From NCBI RefSeq assembly GCF_003851045.1, contig NZ_BFBX01000088.1, positions 63,300-127,299 of the forward strand: a DNA stretch of 64,000 nucleotides, given 5' to 3'. The notes under the pieces are model-generated. The model did no database searches. It was not told the origin of the DNA and saw nothing but the letters and a program-made list of their open reading frames with translations. Position numbers and translations under genes: made by a program. The DNA is from Paenibacillus sp. 598K (GTDB taxonomy: Bacteria > Bacillota > Bacilli > Paenibacillales > Paenibacillaceae). Within the stretch, counting starts at the first letter, position 1; every line of letters begins with the position of its first letter. Positions 16,487-25,993 of this stretch are shown here, piece after piece.

Positions 16487-18283
16487 TCAGTTCATCGGTT
16501 CACTGGTCATCTCGATAAACGTATCAATATCCCGTATAGCCAGCCCAACAGCGCTTCGCCAGAAATCCGGCTCCTCCAGGGAGACGCCCAGATGCTTGCG
16601 AGCCAGCTCCTCCACCGTCATCACGCCAGTATCCCGCAGCAGCAGCGCATAACGCTCCGCGAACGCCTGCCCCTCCTCGAGCGCCCGCGCATAGATGCCG
16701 GTGCTGAACAGGTAACCGAAGGTGTAGGGGAAGTTGTAGAATGGCACATCGGTCAGGTAGAAATGCAGCTTGGACGCCCAAAACGTCGGTTGCACGGTCC
16801 CGAGCACCCCGCCAAACGCCTCCTGCTGCGCCTCGTGCATCAGCTCATTGAGCTCCTCCGCCGACAGCGTACCCTCGCTCCGACGGGCATAAAACGCTTG
16901 CTCGAACCGGAAACGGGCGTAGATGTTCATAAAGTAGGCCACCGTCCGCTGGATCTTGTCGTCGAGGAGCGCCAGCTTCTCCTGCGGGTCCTCCGCCAGC
17001 TGCATAGACGAATCGGCAACGATCAGCTCGGCAAAGGTCGACGCCGTCTCGGCCACATTCATCGCGTACTCCTGGGCCATCGGCGGCAAGCCCTCCATCA
17101 CATGCTGGTGGTAGGCATGCCCGAGCTCATGCGCCAAGGTCGCCACGTTGGAGGCGGTGCCGGAGTAGGTCATGAAGATCCGCGTCTGTCCCGTCTTCGG
17201 AAACGAGGTGCAAAAGCCGCCCGGCCGCTTGCCTGGACGATCCTCTGCCTCGATCCAGCCCTCGCGGAAGGCCATCTCCGAGAACTCGGCCAGCCCCGGA
17301 TCGAAGCCGCGAAAGCGATCGACAATAAATTGCGCAGCCTCGTCGTACGAGATCGTCCGGCTCGCCTCGCCGATCGGCGCCTCGACATCATGCCAGTCGA
17401 GCCGCTCGAGCCCGAGCAGCTCCGCCTTGCGCTGCAGATAGCGCAGCAGCACCGGCCGACTCTCCTCGATCGCCGCCCACATTGCTGACAGCGCCGCTTC
17501 GCTCATCCGGTTCATGTGCAGCGGCTCCTGCAGCACCGACTCCCAGCCGCGACGACGGTACAGCTGCAGACGGAAGCCCGCCAGACGGTTGAGCGCCTCC
17601 GCACACAGCGTCGACTGCTCGCCCCATACACGCTCCCACTCCTCGAATGCGGCCGTCCGCACAGCGCGATCCGTATGGGAGAGCAGATTATGCATCTGTC
17701 CGGCTGACAGCAGCTGCGGTTCGCCCGCCTCGGGCGGCGAGGCGAAGCGGGCGCCGGCGACGATCGTGTTGTACAGCTCGCCCCAGCCGTGATAGCCGTC
17801 GACCGCCAGGCTGCTGACGAGCGCCTCCTGAGCCGGCGGCAGCTTCAGCCGCGCCAGCTCGCGACGCTCCGTCAGATAGAAGGTCGCCCCGTCCAGCTCC
17901 GGTTGCCCGACCCAGGCCGACCATCGCTCGTCGGAGAGCGAGAGCAGCGCCTCGTCGAAGCTGGTCAACGCACTTCCCAACTCGGCTGCCAGCGACTGTA
18001 CCCGGTGCTGCAGCCGGGACGCTTTCGTATCTGCCATCTGCTCGGCCATCAGGCAAGAGACATAAGACTCGGCCTCTCGGATCCGCTCAAGGATCGACTG
18101 CACCTTGGCCGTCCAGCCAGACAATTGCGTCTCTGTGGCCGACTGTGACCCATCCGCTACCGCCGACGCCAGCGCCCCGATCTCGAACGTCAACGCGTCC
18201 AGCTCGGCAGCGAACGCAGCCGATTCCGAGCCTCCTGCAAAAAACACATCCAAGTTCCATTTCATCGGCAGTTGCTTCTCCAT
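16487..18283 (-). CDS. pepF: M3 family oligoendopeptidase F
   Basis: 598 residues from ATG 18281-18283, 9 bp after GGAGG (an in-frame ATG at 18289 is too close). The zinc site HELGHAYHQHVM and the distal MNVAETASTFAEL glutamate are typical of M3 peptidases; length fits PepF (about 600). It hydrolyses short peptides in the cytoplasm. No signal peptide. Single gene with its own terminator. Confidence 0.92.
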   Translation of the reverse strand: MEKQLPMKWNLDVFFAGGSESAAFAAELDALTFEIGALASAVADGSQSATETQLSGWTAKVQSILERIREAESYVSCLMAEQMADTKASRLQHRVQSLAAELGSALTSFDEALLSLSDERWSAWVGQPELDGATFYLTERRELARLKLPPAQEALVSSLAVDGYHGWGELYNTIVAGARFASPPEAGEPQLLSAGQMHNLLSHTDRAVRTAAFEEWERVWGEQSTLCAEALNRLAGFRLQLYRRRGWESVLQEPLHMNRMSEAALSAMWAAIEESRPVLLRYLQRKAELLGLERLDWHDVEAPIGEASRTISYDEAAQFIVDRFRGFDPGLAEFSEMAFREGWIEAEDRPGKRPGGFCTSFPKTGQTRIFMTYSGTASNVATLAHELGHAYHQHVMEGLPPMAQEYAMNVAETASTFAELIVADSSMQLAEDPQEKLALLDDKIQRTVAYFMNIYARFRFEQAFYARRSEGTLSAEELNELMHEAQQEAFGGVLGTVQPTFWASKLHFYLTDVPFYNFPYTFGYLFSTGIYARALEEGQAFAERYALLLRDTGVMTVEELARKHLGVSLEEPDFWRSAVGLAIRDIDTFIEMTSEPMN

Positions 18284-18337
18284 CCTCATTCTCCTCCCTT
18301 TCGTCCCTTGCTACCGACATATCGTTGTCCGGTCGAT

Positions 18338-18366
18338 TTGCGCATCTGCGGCAACCGGTGTATAAC
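18338..18366 (+). promoter_or_regulatory. Sigma-A promoter of yycC
   Basis: TTGCGC (18338-18343), 17-bp spacer, TATAAC (18361-18366), about 60 bp before the yycC start. Confidence 0.55.
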
Positions 18367-18424
18367 TAAACTATGTCCTGCCGGTTCGTCTGCGAACCGA
18401 GCCCCTATCAGGAGGTATGTATCT

Positions 18425-18598
18425 ATGTCCCGACCGCTCCAAATCTCGGCCGACACCGCCGTCAAGCTGTCCAAGCAGCTCGGCGTGCCGATCGAGCATC
18501 TCATGCATATGCCGCGCCACATCCTGCTGCAGAAGATGGCCGAGCTGGCCGCCAAGGAAAGCGCCGAAGCCGAAACGAAGGACTCATCTGAAACATGA
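18425..18598 (+). CDS. yycC: YycC-like small protein
   Basis: 57 residues. MSRPLQISADTAVKLSKQLG followed by EHLMHMPRHILLQKMAEL matches the YycC family of Bacilli, function unknown. ATG 18425 has AGGAGG 9 bp upstream. It overlaps the next gene by ATGA, so they form a pair. Confidence 0.8.
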   Translation: MSRPLQISADTAVKLSKQLGVPIEHLMHMPRHILLQKMAELAAKESAEAETKDSSET

Positions 18599-18837
18599 TC
18601 CCATTTGAACGTTGTCTACCCTATGACCAGGCGATGGGCGATCTATTCCTGCCGGAGTGCCCCTTCTGCGGCGAGGAGCAGGTGCTGCTGCCGATGAAGC
18701 CGCTCGAGCTGCCGGAGATCCGCGACGGTCGCAAGCGACTGCTCGTCTTCCCCTGCTGTCGCAACAAAGTGACGCTGCTCGATGCGGACAACGACTACCT
18801 GCTGACGGATACCGTCATTCGCCGGACAGGCGGCTGA
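18595..18837 (+). CDS. Small cysteine-rich protein, probable zinc binder
   Basis: 80 residues with PECPFCGEEQ and PCCRNK: two CxxC/CC pairs about 35 residues apart, likely one zinc site. Overlaps yycC by 4 bp (ATGA), so translated with it. Not otherwise recognised. Confidence 0.65.
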   Translation: MIPFERCLPYDQAMGDLFLPECPFCGEEQVLLPMKPLELPEIRDGRKRLLVFPCCRNKVTLLDADNDYLLTDTVIRRTGG

Positions 18838-18861
18838 GCCTTCGGGCTTCCGCCCGTCTCC

Positions 18862-18980
18862 GCGATGACCGCGTCACCCACCGCTACCACGTGTCTTCGC
18901 GATGGCCGCGTCACCCACGGCTACCGCCTGTCTTGGCGATGCCGCTTCGCCTCACGCTCCCGCCCGTCACTGCGATTGCT
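18862..18980. repeat. Degenerate 37-bp tandem repeat
   Basis: About 3.2 imperfect copies starting at 18862, 18899, 18936 and 18972, each opening GCGATG.CCGC and containing TCACCCAC.GCTACC. The stretch lies after the gene at 18595-18837 and runs into the last codons of the DUF2225 gene. No spacer/repeat alternation, so not CRISPR. Confidence 0.65.
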
Positions 18981-19671
18981 GCATCTCCTCCGGCATCTCC
19001 AGCTTCTTGGCCAGCATGTCCTCCCTCAGCAGCTGCCACTGCTCGCGCGACGCCCGGATCATCGCGGCATCGACGATCTTTTTATTATGGATGACGCGCG
19101 AGAACCACTTGACCGACTCATATGGCTCGTCCAACCGACGATACAGCTCGCCGATCAGATACATCAGCCTGGCGTTGTTCACCGACACGCCCTCTACCTC
19201 GTACACCCGCACATAAGATTCCAACGCGAAGCGAAGGAAGCGCAGCTCCTGCTCGGTCTGCTCGCGGTAGCGGTACAGCCAGGCGAGATGATGGAGCAGC
19301 CCGGCGATGATGCGCTCCTTGTCGCGGACCGTCTGCGCGCACAACAGTGCCAGCTTGTAGCTCTCCAGCGCCTGCTCCCAGCTCCGCTCGCCGCCATAGT
19401 CGCGGGAGGTCCAGCCGCTGCCGAGCTTCTCCCGATAGAGACGCTTCTGCGCGTCGTTCAGCACAGCGATCGAATTCTCCGTGGAGGCGAAGCCGCAGCC
19501 AGGACAGACCCGGACGACGTAGTAATCCGGATTATGCCCTTCCTTGTAGTAAGCGCAAAAATCACTGTCCGTGCGGAGCGCCTTCTTGAAGCTCTGACGC
19601 ACCCGCGACGTCTCGAACGTCCGCTCGCAGCAGATGCACTCAGTCTTGATGGTGTACAGCGGCTCCAGCAC
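18967..19671 (-). CDS. DUF2225 family protein
   Basis: 234 residues from GTG 19669-19671, directly after the globin stop codon. Begins with a cysteine pair CICC and has CPGCGF near residue 58, probably a zinc site; the rest is helical and repeat-like (TPR-like). DUF2225 proteins are widespread in Firmicutes without known function. Co-transcribed with the truncated globin. Confidence 0.85.
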   Translation of the reverse strand: MLEPLYTIKTECICCERTFETSRVRQSFKKALRTDSDFCAYYKEGHNPDYYVVRVCPGCGFASTENSIAVLNDAQKRLYREKLGSGWTSRDYGGERSWEQALESYKLALLCAQTVRDKERIIAGLLHHLAWLYRYREQTEQELRFLRFALESYVRVYEVEGVSVNNARLMYLIGELYRRLDEPYESVKWFSRVIHNKKIVDAAMIRASREQWQLLREDMLAKKLEMPEEMQQSQ

Positions 19672-20061
19672 CTAATCGTCCTCCTCTTCGGTATTAATGA
19701 AGTGAAAGGCAGGTCCCGATAGACGCTCCAACACGATCTCGCGCAGCTCGGCCTCGATCCCGACCTCCTCGAGCGCCCGTCGCATGCAGTCCAGCCACGC
19801 CAGCGCGCGCTCGCGATTAATCGGGAACGGCATATGGCGCGCCCGCATCATCGGATGGCCGTACTCGTCCGAATACCGCATCGGTCCGCCAAAAAACTGC
19901 GTCAGGAACAACGTCTGCTTATCCATCACCGGCGTGATATCCTCCGGGAACAGCGGTCCGAGGAGCGGATGCGCCTGCACCTTTGGATAAAAGGCCTCGA
20001 CAATTGCCCGGATGCCCGTCTCTTCTCCAACCGCTTCGTATATCGTTTGTTTGATGTTCAT
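19672..20061 (-). CDS. Group II truncated haemoglobin (YjbI-like)
   Basis: 129 residues, the usual length. The motifs AFYPKVQAHPLLGPLFP, TLFLTQFFGGP and the proximal histidine in MMRARHMPFPI mark a group II (trHbO) globin, which binds oxygen or detoxifies peroxide/NO in the cytoplasm. Its TAG stop is directly followed by the GTG of the DUF2225 gene, so they form an operon. Confidence 0.9.
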   Translation of the reverse strand: MNIKQTIYEAVGEETGIRAIVEAFYPKVQAHPLLGPLFPEDITPVMDKQTLFLTQFFGGPMRYSDEYGHPMMRARHMPFPINRERALAWLDCMRRALEEVGIEAELREIVLERLSGPAFHFINTEEEDD

Positions 20062-20180
20062 TTCGTGTCAGATCCCCAATGCTATTCATTACAGCCGCCA
20101 CCTTCCGGCGTCCGCGAGTGAGACTATTATACCATACCGTCCGATGCCAAGATACCGAAGACACAGATTGTCGCACGCCA

Positions 20181-20223
20181 AAAACACACAGCCTGCATCA
20201 TCAATAGAAGTGACGCTGTGTGT
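20181..20223 (-). terminator. Minus-strand terminator after the small membrane ORF
   Basis: ACACACAGC (20215-20223 read on minus) pairs with GCTGTGTGT (20184-20192) around a 22-base loop region, followed by TTTT. Confidence 0.65.
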
Positions 20224-20263
20224 GAACTTACGATATGAACTTAAAGCCCGGACGACAACCGCC

Positions 20264-20359
20264 CTAGTAGCTGCTCCATTCCTCTTCTCCCGAGGCGGGC
20301 TGCGACTGGCGGATCACAAAAGCAAACAGGCAAGCCAGCAAGCCGACGACAAAAGCCAT
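20264..20359 (-). CDS. Small single-helix membrane protein
   Basis: 31 residues, MAFVVGLLACLFAFVIRQSQ and a polar acidic tail ending EEEWSSY. ATG 20357-20359 has GGAGG 7 bp upstream and a terminator follows the gene, so it is likely real despite its size. One membrane helix. Function unknown. Confidence 0.55.
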   Translation of the reverse strand: MAFVVGLLACLFAFVIRQSQPASGEEEWSSY

Positions 20360-20558
20360 CTGCATCCCTCCATCTGTTCGTGATAGTTCTATTGTAGCAT
20401 ACCCTTTTTTAAAAATCAGTCTTTTTTTGCAAGCGTTTTCTATTTTTCGCATGCCAATTGTTGCTTTTGGAGGTGATGTTTGTCCAAGGCTTGGCATATA
20501 TCTAAGCTAATCAGGTTGTCCGGATAGGTCATCAATAGCCGCAAGGGAGGGATATGCT

Positions 20559-21629
20559 GTGCTGCGACGATTGATCCATCCCGCCCTATGGTCGGCCATG
20601 CTGGCCTGCTCGCTGACGCTGCTGCTGGCCCTCTACCCCGAGGCTGCGCTGTCCGCCTCGATCCGCGGGATCGCCATTTGGTGGGAGGTGTTGTTCCCAT
20701 CGCTGTTTACGTTTTTTGTGCTCTCCGAGATTTTGCTCGGCTTTGGCGTCGTCCATTTTTTCGGGACGCTGCTCGATCCGCTCATGCGCCCGGTATTCCG
20801 TATCCCCGGCATCGGCGGCTTTGTTATGACGATGGGCTTCGTCGCCGGCTACCCGGTCGGCGCGCGTCTCACCTCGCAGCTGCGCGAGCAGGGGCTGGTC
20901 AATCGTAGCGAGGGCGAGCGGCTGGTTGCCTTCACCACCTCGTCCGATCCGATCTTCCTCGTCGGCGCCGTCTCGGTCGGCTTCTTCCATAATGTCGCGG
21001 TCGCGCCGCTGCTGGCGGCTGCCCACTACGGCTCGGCGATGCTGGTCGGCATCCTCATGCGCTTCCACGATCGCCACGTCCCCGCTACGCCTGCGCCTGC
21101 AGATCAACCGGACCTCCGCCAGACCGAGACTCGTCGGCTGCAAGCTTCGCTGATCGCGATGCACAAGGCGCGATTGGCAGACGGGCGAACGTTCGGCACG
21201 CTGCTGCAGGATGCGATCCAGTCGAGCCTGCGGCTCATGTTCGTCGTCGGCGGCCTTGTCGTTTTCTTCTCGGTCATGATGGAGGTGCTCAGTCAGGCCG
21301 GGGCGATCCCCCGGCTCGCCGCTTCGATCGAAGCGCTCATGCAGCTATGCGGCCTCCCCTCCGTCCTCTCGGGGGCGATCGTCAGCGGCCTCTTCGAGGT
21401 GACGCTGGGCGCGCGCGAGGCCGGGATGGCTGGCGGCGCGCTGCTGCATCAGTTGGCGATCGCCGCCTGGGTATTGTCGTGGGGAGGATTATCGGTCCAT
21501 GCCCAGATCGCCAGTCTGATCAGCCGCACCGGGATGAGGTATGGGCCGTTTCTCGCCGCGCGTCTGTTGCACAGCATCCTTGCGGTCCTCTTGGTCTATG
21601 TGCTGTGGGGTTGGCTGGGGCCCGTGTGA
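20559..21629 (+). CDS. ylbJ: Sporulation integral membrane protein YlbJ-like
   Basis: 356 residues, about eight membrane helices, starting at GTG 20559 with GGGAGGG upstream. FFVLSEILLGFGVVHFFGTL and MTMGFVAGYPVGARL belong to the nucleoside-recognition (Gate) domain of YlbJ, a sigma-E-controlled inner membrane protein needed for spore cortex formation in B. subtilis. Followed 64 bp later by nadK on the same strand. Confidence 0.85.
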   Translation: MLRRLIHPALWSAMLACSLTLLLALYPEAALSASIRGIAIWWEVLFPSLFTFFVLSEILLGFGVVHFFGTLLDPLMRPVFRIPGIGGFVMTMGFVAGYPVGARLTSQLREQGLVNRSEGERLVAFTTSSDPIFLVGAVSVGFFHNVAVAPLLAAAHYGSAMLVGILMRFHDRHVPATPAPADQPDLRQTETRRLQASLIAMHKARLADGRTFGTLLQDAIQSSLRLMFVVGGLVVFFSVMMEVLSQAGAIPRLAASIEALMQLCGLPSVLSGAIVSGLFEVTLGAREAGMAGGALLHQLAIAAWVLSWGGLSVHAQIASLISRTGMRYGPFLAARLLHSILAVLLVYVLWGWLGPV

Positions 21630-21693
21630 CATTGTGTTTCCGGGCAATTTCGGCTATCATTCAGGGTAGATCAAGACGAGGAAGGGGCCGTTA

Positions 21694-22494
21694 TTGTTGA
21701 GATATGCTGTACTGGACCGAGGGGACTCGCTCTCCCAAGGTCTCGCGGATAAACTACACCGACTGGCGGCGGACAAAGGATTTACACACGATCAGGACGA
21801 GCCCGAGATCGTTATCTCGATCGGCGGGGACGGCACATTGCTTCAAGCGTTCCACAGCTTTTTGCACAAGCTTCAACATGTATCCTTCATCGGCGTACAT
21901 ACCGGCCATCTTGGCTTCTACGCAGACTGGCAAGCCCATGAGCTCGAGGACCTGGTCGAACGAATGGCCACAGCCGAGCCATTCCTGGTACGCTATCCGC
22001 TTGCCAAGATCGAGCTGGAGACGACGGAGGGCAAGACCGAGTATCTGGCGCTGAACGAATTCACCCTCAAGGGCGTCAATGCGACCCTGGTCGCACAGAT
22101 CAATGTCAACGACGAGCTGTTCGAGATGTTCCGCGGCGACGGCATCGTCATCTCGACGCCGACCGGCAGCACCGCGTACAACAAAAGCGTCGGCGGCGCT
22201 GTCCTGCATCCATCGATCCCGTCGCTGCAGATCGCCGAGATCGCTTCGATTAATAACCGCGTCTACCGGACGCTTGGCTCCTCGATCGTGCTGCCGGAGC
22301 ATCATCATGTCGACATCATCTCCAAGAAGGAGCAGCGTCTGCTGCTCGCGATCGATCATATTAATATAGAGAGGGAGGACATCCACGCCATCCGCTGCAG
22401 CGTCTCCGATCAGCGGATCCGATTCGCCCGTTATCGTCCGTTCCCGTTCTGGAACCGGGTGCGCGAGGCATTCCTTGGCTACGATGTACGATAG
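21694..22494 (+). CDS. nadK: NAD kinase
   Basis: 266 residues from TTG 21694 behind AGGAAGG. The ATP-grasp motif GGDGT (44-48) is followed by HTGHLGFYADW, the NE pair in LALNEFTLKG and TPTGSTAYNKSVGGAV. It phosphorylates NAD to NADP. The next gene begins directly after the TAG stop. Confidence 0.95.
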   Translation: MLRYAVLDRGDSLSQGLADKLHRLAADKGFTHDQDEPEIVISIGGDGTLLQAFHSFLHKLQHVSFIGVHTGHLGFYADWQAHELEDLVERMATAEPFLVRYPLAKIELETTEGKTEYLALNEFTLKGVNATLVAQINVNDELFEMFRGDGIVISTPTGSTAYNKSVGGAVLHPSIPSLQIAEIASINNRVYRTLGSSIVLPEHHHVDIISKKEQRLLLAIDHINIEREDIHAIRCSVSDQRIRFARYRPFPFWNRVREAFLGYDVR

Positions 22495-24234
<1,740 letters not shown>

Positions 24235-24395
24235 ACGGGGGGGGACGGGAGTTGAGCCGCGAGGTCTGGCAGAGAGGTGGGTCGTGGGAGTTGACCGAGA
24301 GGGACTCAGGGAGCTGGCTAGATGAGCTAACCGTGGGCGCTGACTGAGGGGGCTGACCGGAGGGGGCGACCGGGGGAGTTGACCGCTGCTCCATA
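24235..24395 (+). repeat. G-rich degenerate short repeats
   Basis: The 160 bp after the ABC exporter stop are strongly purine-rich on this strand and repeat a loose unit GGG.G.TGACCG (near 24289, 24346, 24355, 24368, 24376). No ORF or hairpin is convincing. It may be a decayed minisatellite. Confidence 0.5.
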
Positions 24396-24404
24396 TGAGC
24401 TCCC

Positions 24405-24783
24405 ATGACCAGTATCGCCTTACGGCAGAGGAACAAAAGTGCACTTGAAGGCGACAACCTGGAGGAGGCACTCAGCATGGCCCAGGAAGCCCTGGCGCTT
24501 CACCTTTACGGAGTGGAGCGAGACAGCGATGTCCATTCCAAGTCCATCAAGCCCGTTCACGAACCTGATACCATTACGACGCCGAGAAAGGCGCGTTCGT
24601 GAACGTGGCCACGGCTAAAACTGCTCCGATCCGCGATGAGCTGCAAAATCGGACCGTGAAGAAGACACTGACGATCCCTCAATGGCTCAATTGATGAAGC
24701 TGAAGCTGCTGGCCTCAACTTCTCGCAGACACTTCAATCTGCTTTAAAAGAGAAGCTCGAGTTTCCGAACAGAACAAACTGAA
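24405..24783 (+). pseudogene. Frameshifted hicB antitoxin remnant
   Basis: Three reading-frame pieces together give a HicB-like protein: LEGDNLEEALSMAQEALALH (frame of 24405), then YDAEKGAFVNV and DELQNRTVKKTLTIPQWLN (shifted frame, from about 24572), then EAEAAGLNFSQTLQSALKEK (first frame again, from 24696). These are the HicB RNase-H-like fold with its C-terminal ribbon-helix-helix/HTH. Two frameshifts and an early stop make it inactive. No hicA toxin gene is visible next to it. Confidence 0.8.
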
Positions 24784-24796
24784 CATGATTTATATC

Positions 24797-24820
24797 GCCC
24801 GGCGAAAGCTGGGCTCTTTT
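24797..24820 (+). terminator. Terminator after the hicB remnant
   Basis: GCCCGGC (24797-24803) GAAA then GCTGGGC (24808-24814), one mismatch, followed by TCTTTTT. The intact terminator of the decayed gene. Confidence 0.75.
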
Positions 24821-24847
24821 TCGTCTACGGCCATCCGTTAGGCAGCG

Positions 24848-24967
24848 TCATACTCCCAGCCCTCCCCATGTTTCCCCTTCTTTTTTCGTGAAGCCAGATA
24901 ATGCGAAGCCAACAAAAAGAGCTCCACCCAGAAAAATGAGTGACGCCCGTCGTATGAGCTTATGCGC
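24848..24967 (-). pseudogene. Fragment of a small membrane protein
   Basis: A stretch open from a stop at about 24968 down to TGA 24848-24850 reads LIRRASLIFLGGALFVGFAL then SGFTKKEG: a basic patch, one hydrophobic helix and a polar tail. No start codon or ribosome site is seen, so it looks like the end of a truncated gene. Family not recognised. Confidence 0.35.
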
Positions 24968-25077
24968 TTACCACCACTAGGAACAGGCTATCTTATGGAC
25001 AGATATCTCATCCTTGCTTATCATGCCAATAAAATTGCTCACGTAATGAATAAGGTCATCATCACGTAAGCAAGCTT

Positions 25078-25326
25078 TTATTTTTTCTTCCAGAGAGTAA
25101 CAAGATAATATCCTAGAACAACGACACAAAGAGCAAGAAGGATGTTTGATAGCAGCTCGTTTTGTATTCTGACTACGTATGCACATAGCCCCGCCGCAAT
25201 AATCATTGCCACATTCTCTACTCTATTTTTTTGTTGTTTCGAGTCAAGCTGTCTTACTATTCTGATACAAACCAACAACAATATTATTACTGTGGCAATG
25301 ATCACCAATGTATGCATGAAGTCCAT
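25078..25326 (-). CDS. Small membrane protein
   Basis: 82 residues with AAGGAGA 9 bp before ATG 25324-25326. A helix at about 5-23, a basic loop, a helix at about 40-52 and a helix at about 58-77 ending in WKKK. AT-richer than its surroundings. Not recognised; it lies in a decayed region. Confidence 0.6.
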   Translation of the reverse strand: MDFMHTLVIIATVIILLLVCIRIVRQLDSKQQKNRVENVAMIIAAGLCAYVVRIQNELLSNILLALCVVVLGYYLVTLWKKK

Positions 25327-25344
25327 CGGCTACTATCTCCTTCT

Positions 25345-25506
25345 TTTATCAGAGTTCCTCCGCCGACTAAAGGGAAGGTTTGGGACGGCGACCGCCTGGA
25401 AGACTACGGTGGCCCACTCGATCGTCACAGCAAGTACACTGTCCGGATCACCGAGATGTACTATGTTTCAAGCCAATATCAGTTCTACATTCGGCGGGAT
25501 GGCTGA
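25345..25506 (+). pseudogene. Orphan C-terminal fragment, unrecognised
   Basis: The frame reads RVPPPTKGKVWDGDRLEDYG, then DRHSKYTVRITEMYY and YQFYIRRDG before TGA 25504-25506. It is protein-like but has no start or ribosome site and begins inside the upstream region of the opposite gene. Probably the tail of a broken gene. Confidence 0.35.
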
Positions 25507-25640
25507 TCGCCTTCCTGCCTGACAATATCATAATAACACGGATTTATGGACGATATCGGCCATAGAGCGGCCATAAAGCAGACATTTATTTCATACGAGG
25601 AACTAAATCACCTGACGGTGACTTAGCTTACTAGCCGCGA

Positions 25641-25855
25641 CTACTCTGTCGCCGGCTTTTCCTTTCTCACCAATTTTCCACTACCCTTGCACTCGTATCT
25701 GGCATATCCCATATCTTTCGTGCCGCAACGGGTCTCTTTCTTTACCGCCTCCGGGATGGCGAGCTGCAATTCTTCGGGGAACTGATTTGCATGGAGATCC
25801 CAGAACCTTGAAAGTGATCCTTTAAAATTTGTTTGACTAAACCTCGCTTCTTCAA
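25641..25855 (-). pseudogene. Transposase remnant (IS91-like zinc-binding N-terminal domain)
   Basis: TTG 25853-25855 behind AGGTG opens KKRGLVKQILKDHF; after a frameshift the sequence continues WDLHANQFPEEL, VKKETRCGTKDMGYARYEC and KGSGKLV, ending at TAG 25641-25643. This is the N-terminal zinc-ribbon region of IS91/IS801-like transposases (CGT.. GY..YEC..CG). One expected cysteine is serine (KGSGK), the frame is broken and the catalytic part is absent. Confidence 0.7.
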
Positions 25856-25934
25856 TGGTTCACCTCTCTCCATCCCCTCCTATTTAGTCGGCCATTTTAT
25901 CCACAATTTAGGATGTTGCATAATTTCCCAATCA

Positions 25935-25974
25935 ACAAAAAAAAGGTAATCCCGAGGCTGCCCTCTGGATCACC
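25935..25974 (-). terminator. Terminator of the yutD gene
   Basis: Minus-strand hairpin with arms at 25962-25974 and 25945-25957 (GGTGATCCAGAGG with CCTCGGGATTACC), a GCAG loop and eight T. It lies 20 bp after the yutD stop. Confidence 0.85.
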
Positions 25975-25993
25975 ATTTTTGTTTTGCCTACGC

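Noticed and set aside
18862..18980. CRISPR-like array
   Set aside because: Copies are contiguous and degenerate with no unique spacers and no cas genes.
24977..25186. Minus-strand ORF of 69 residues overlapping the small membrane protein
   Set aside because: No ribosome site, and it overlaps the better-supported gene at 25078-25326 in another frame.
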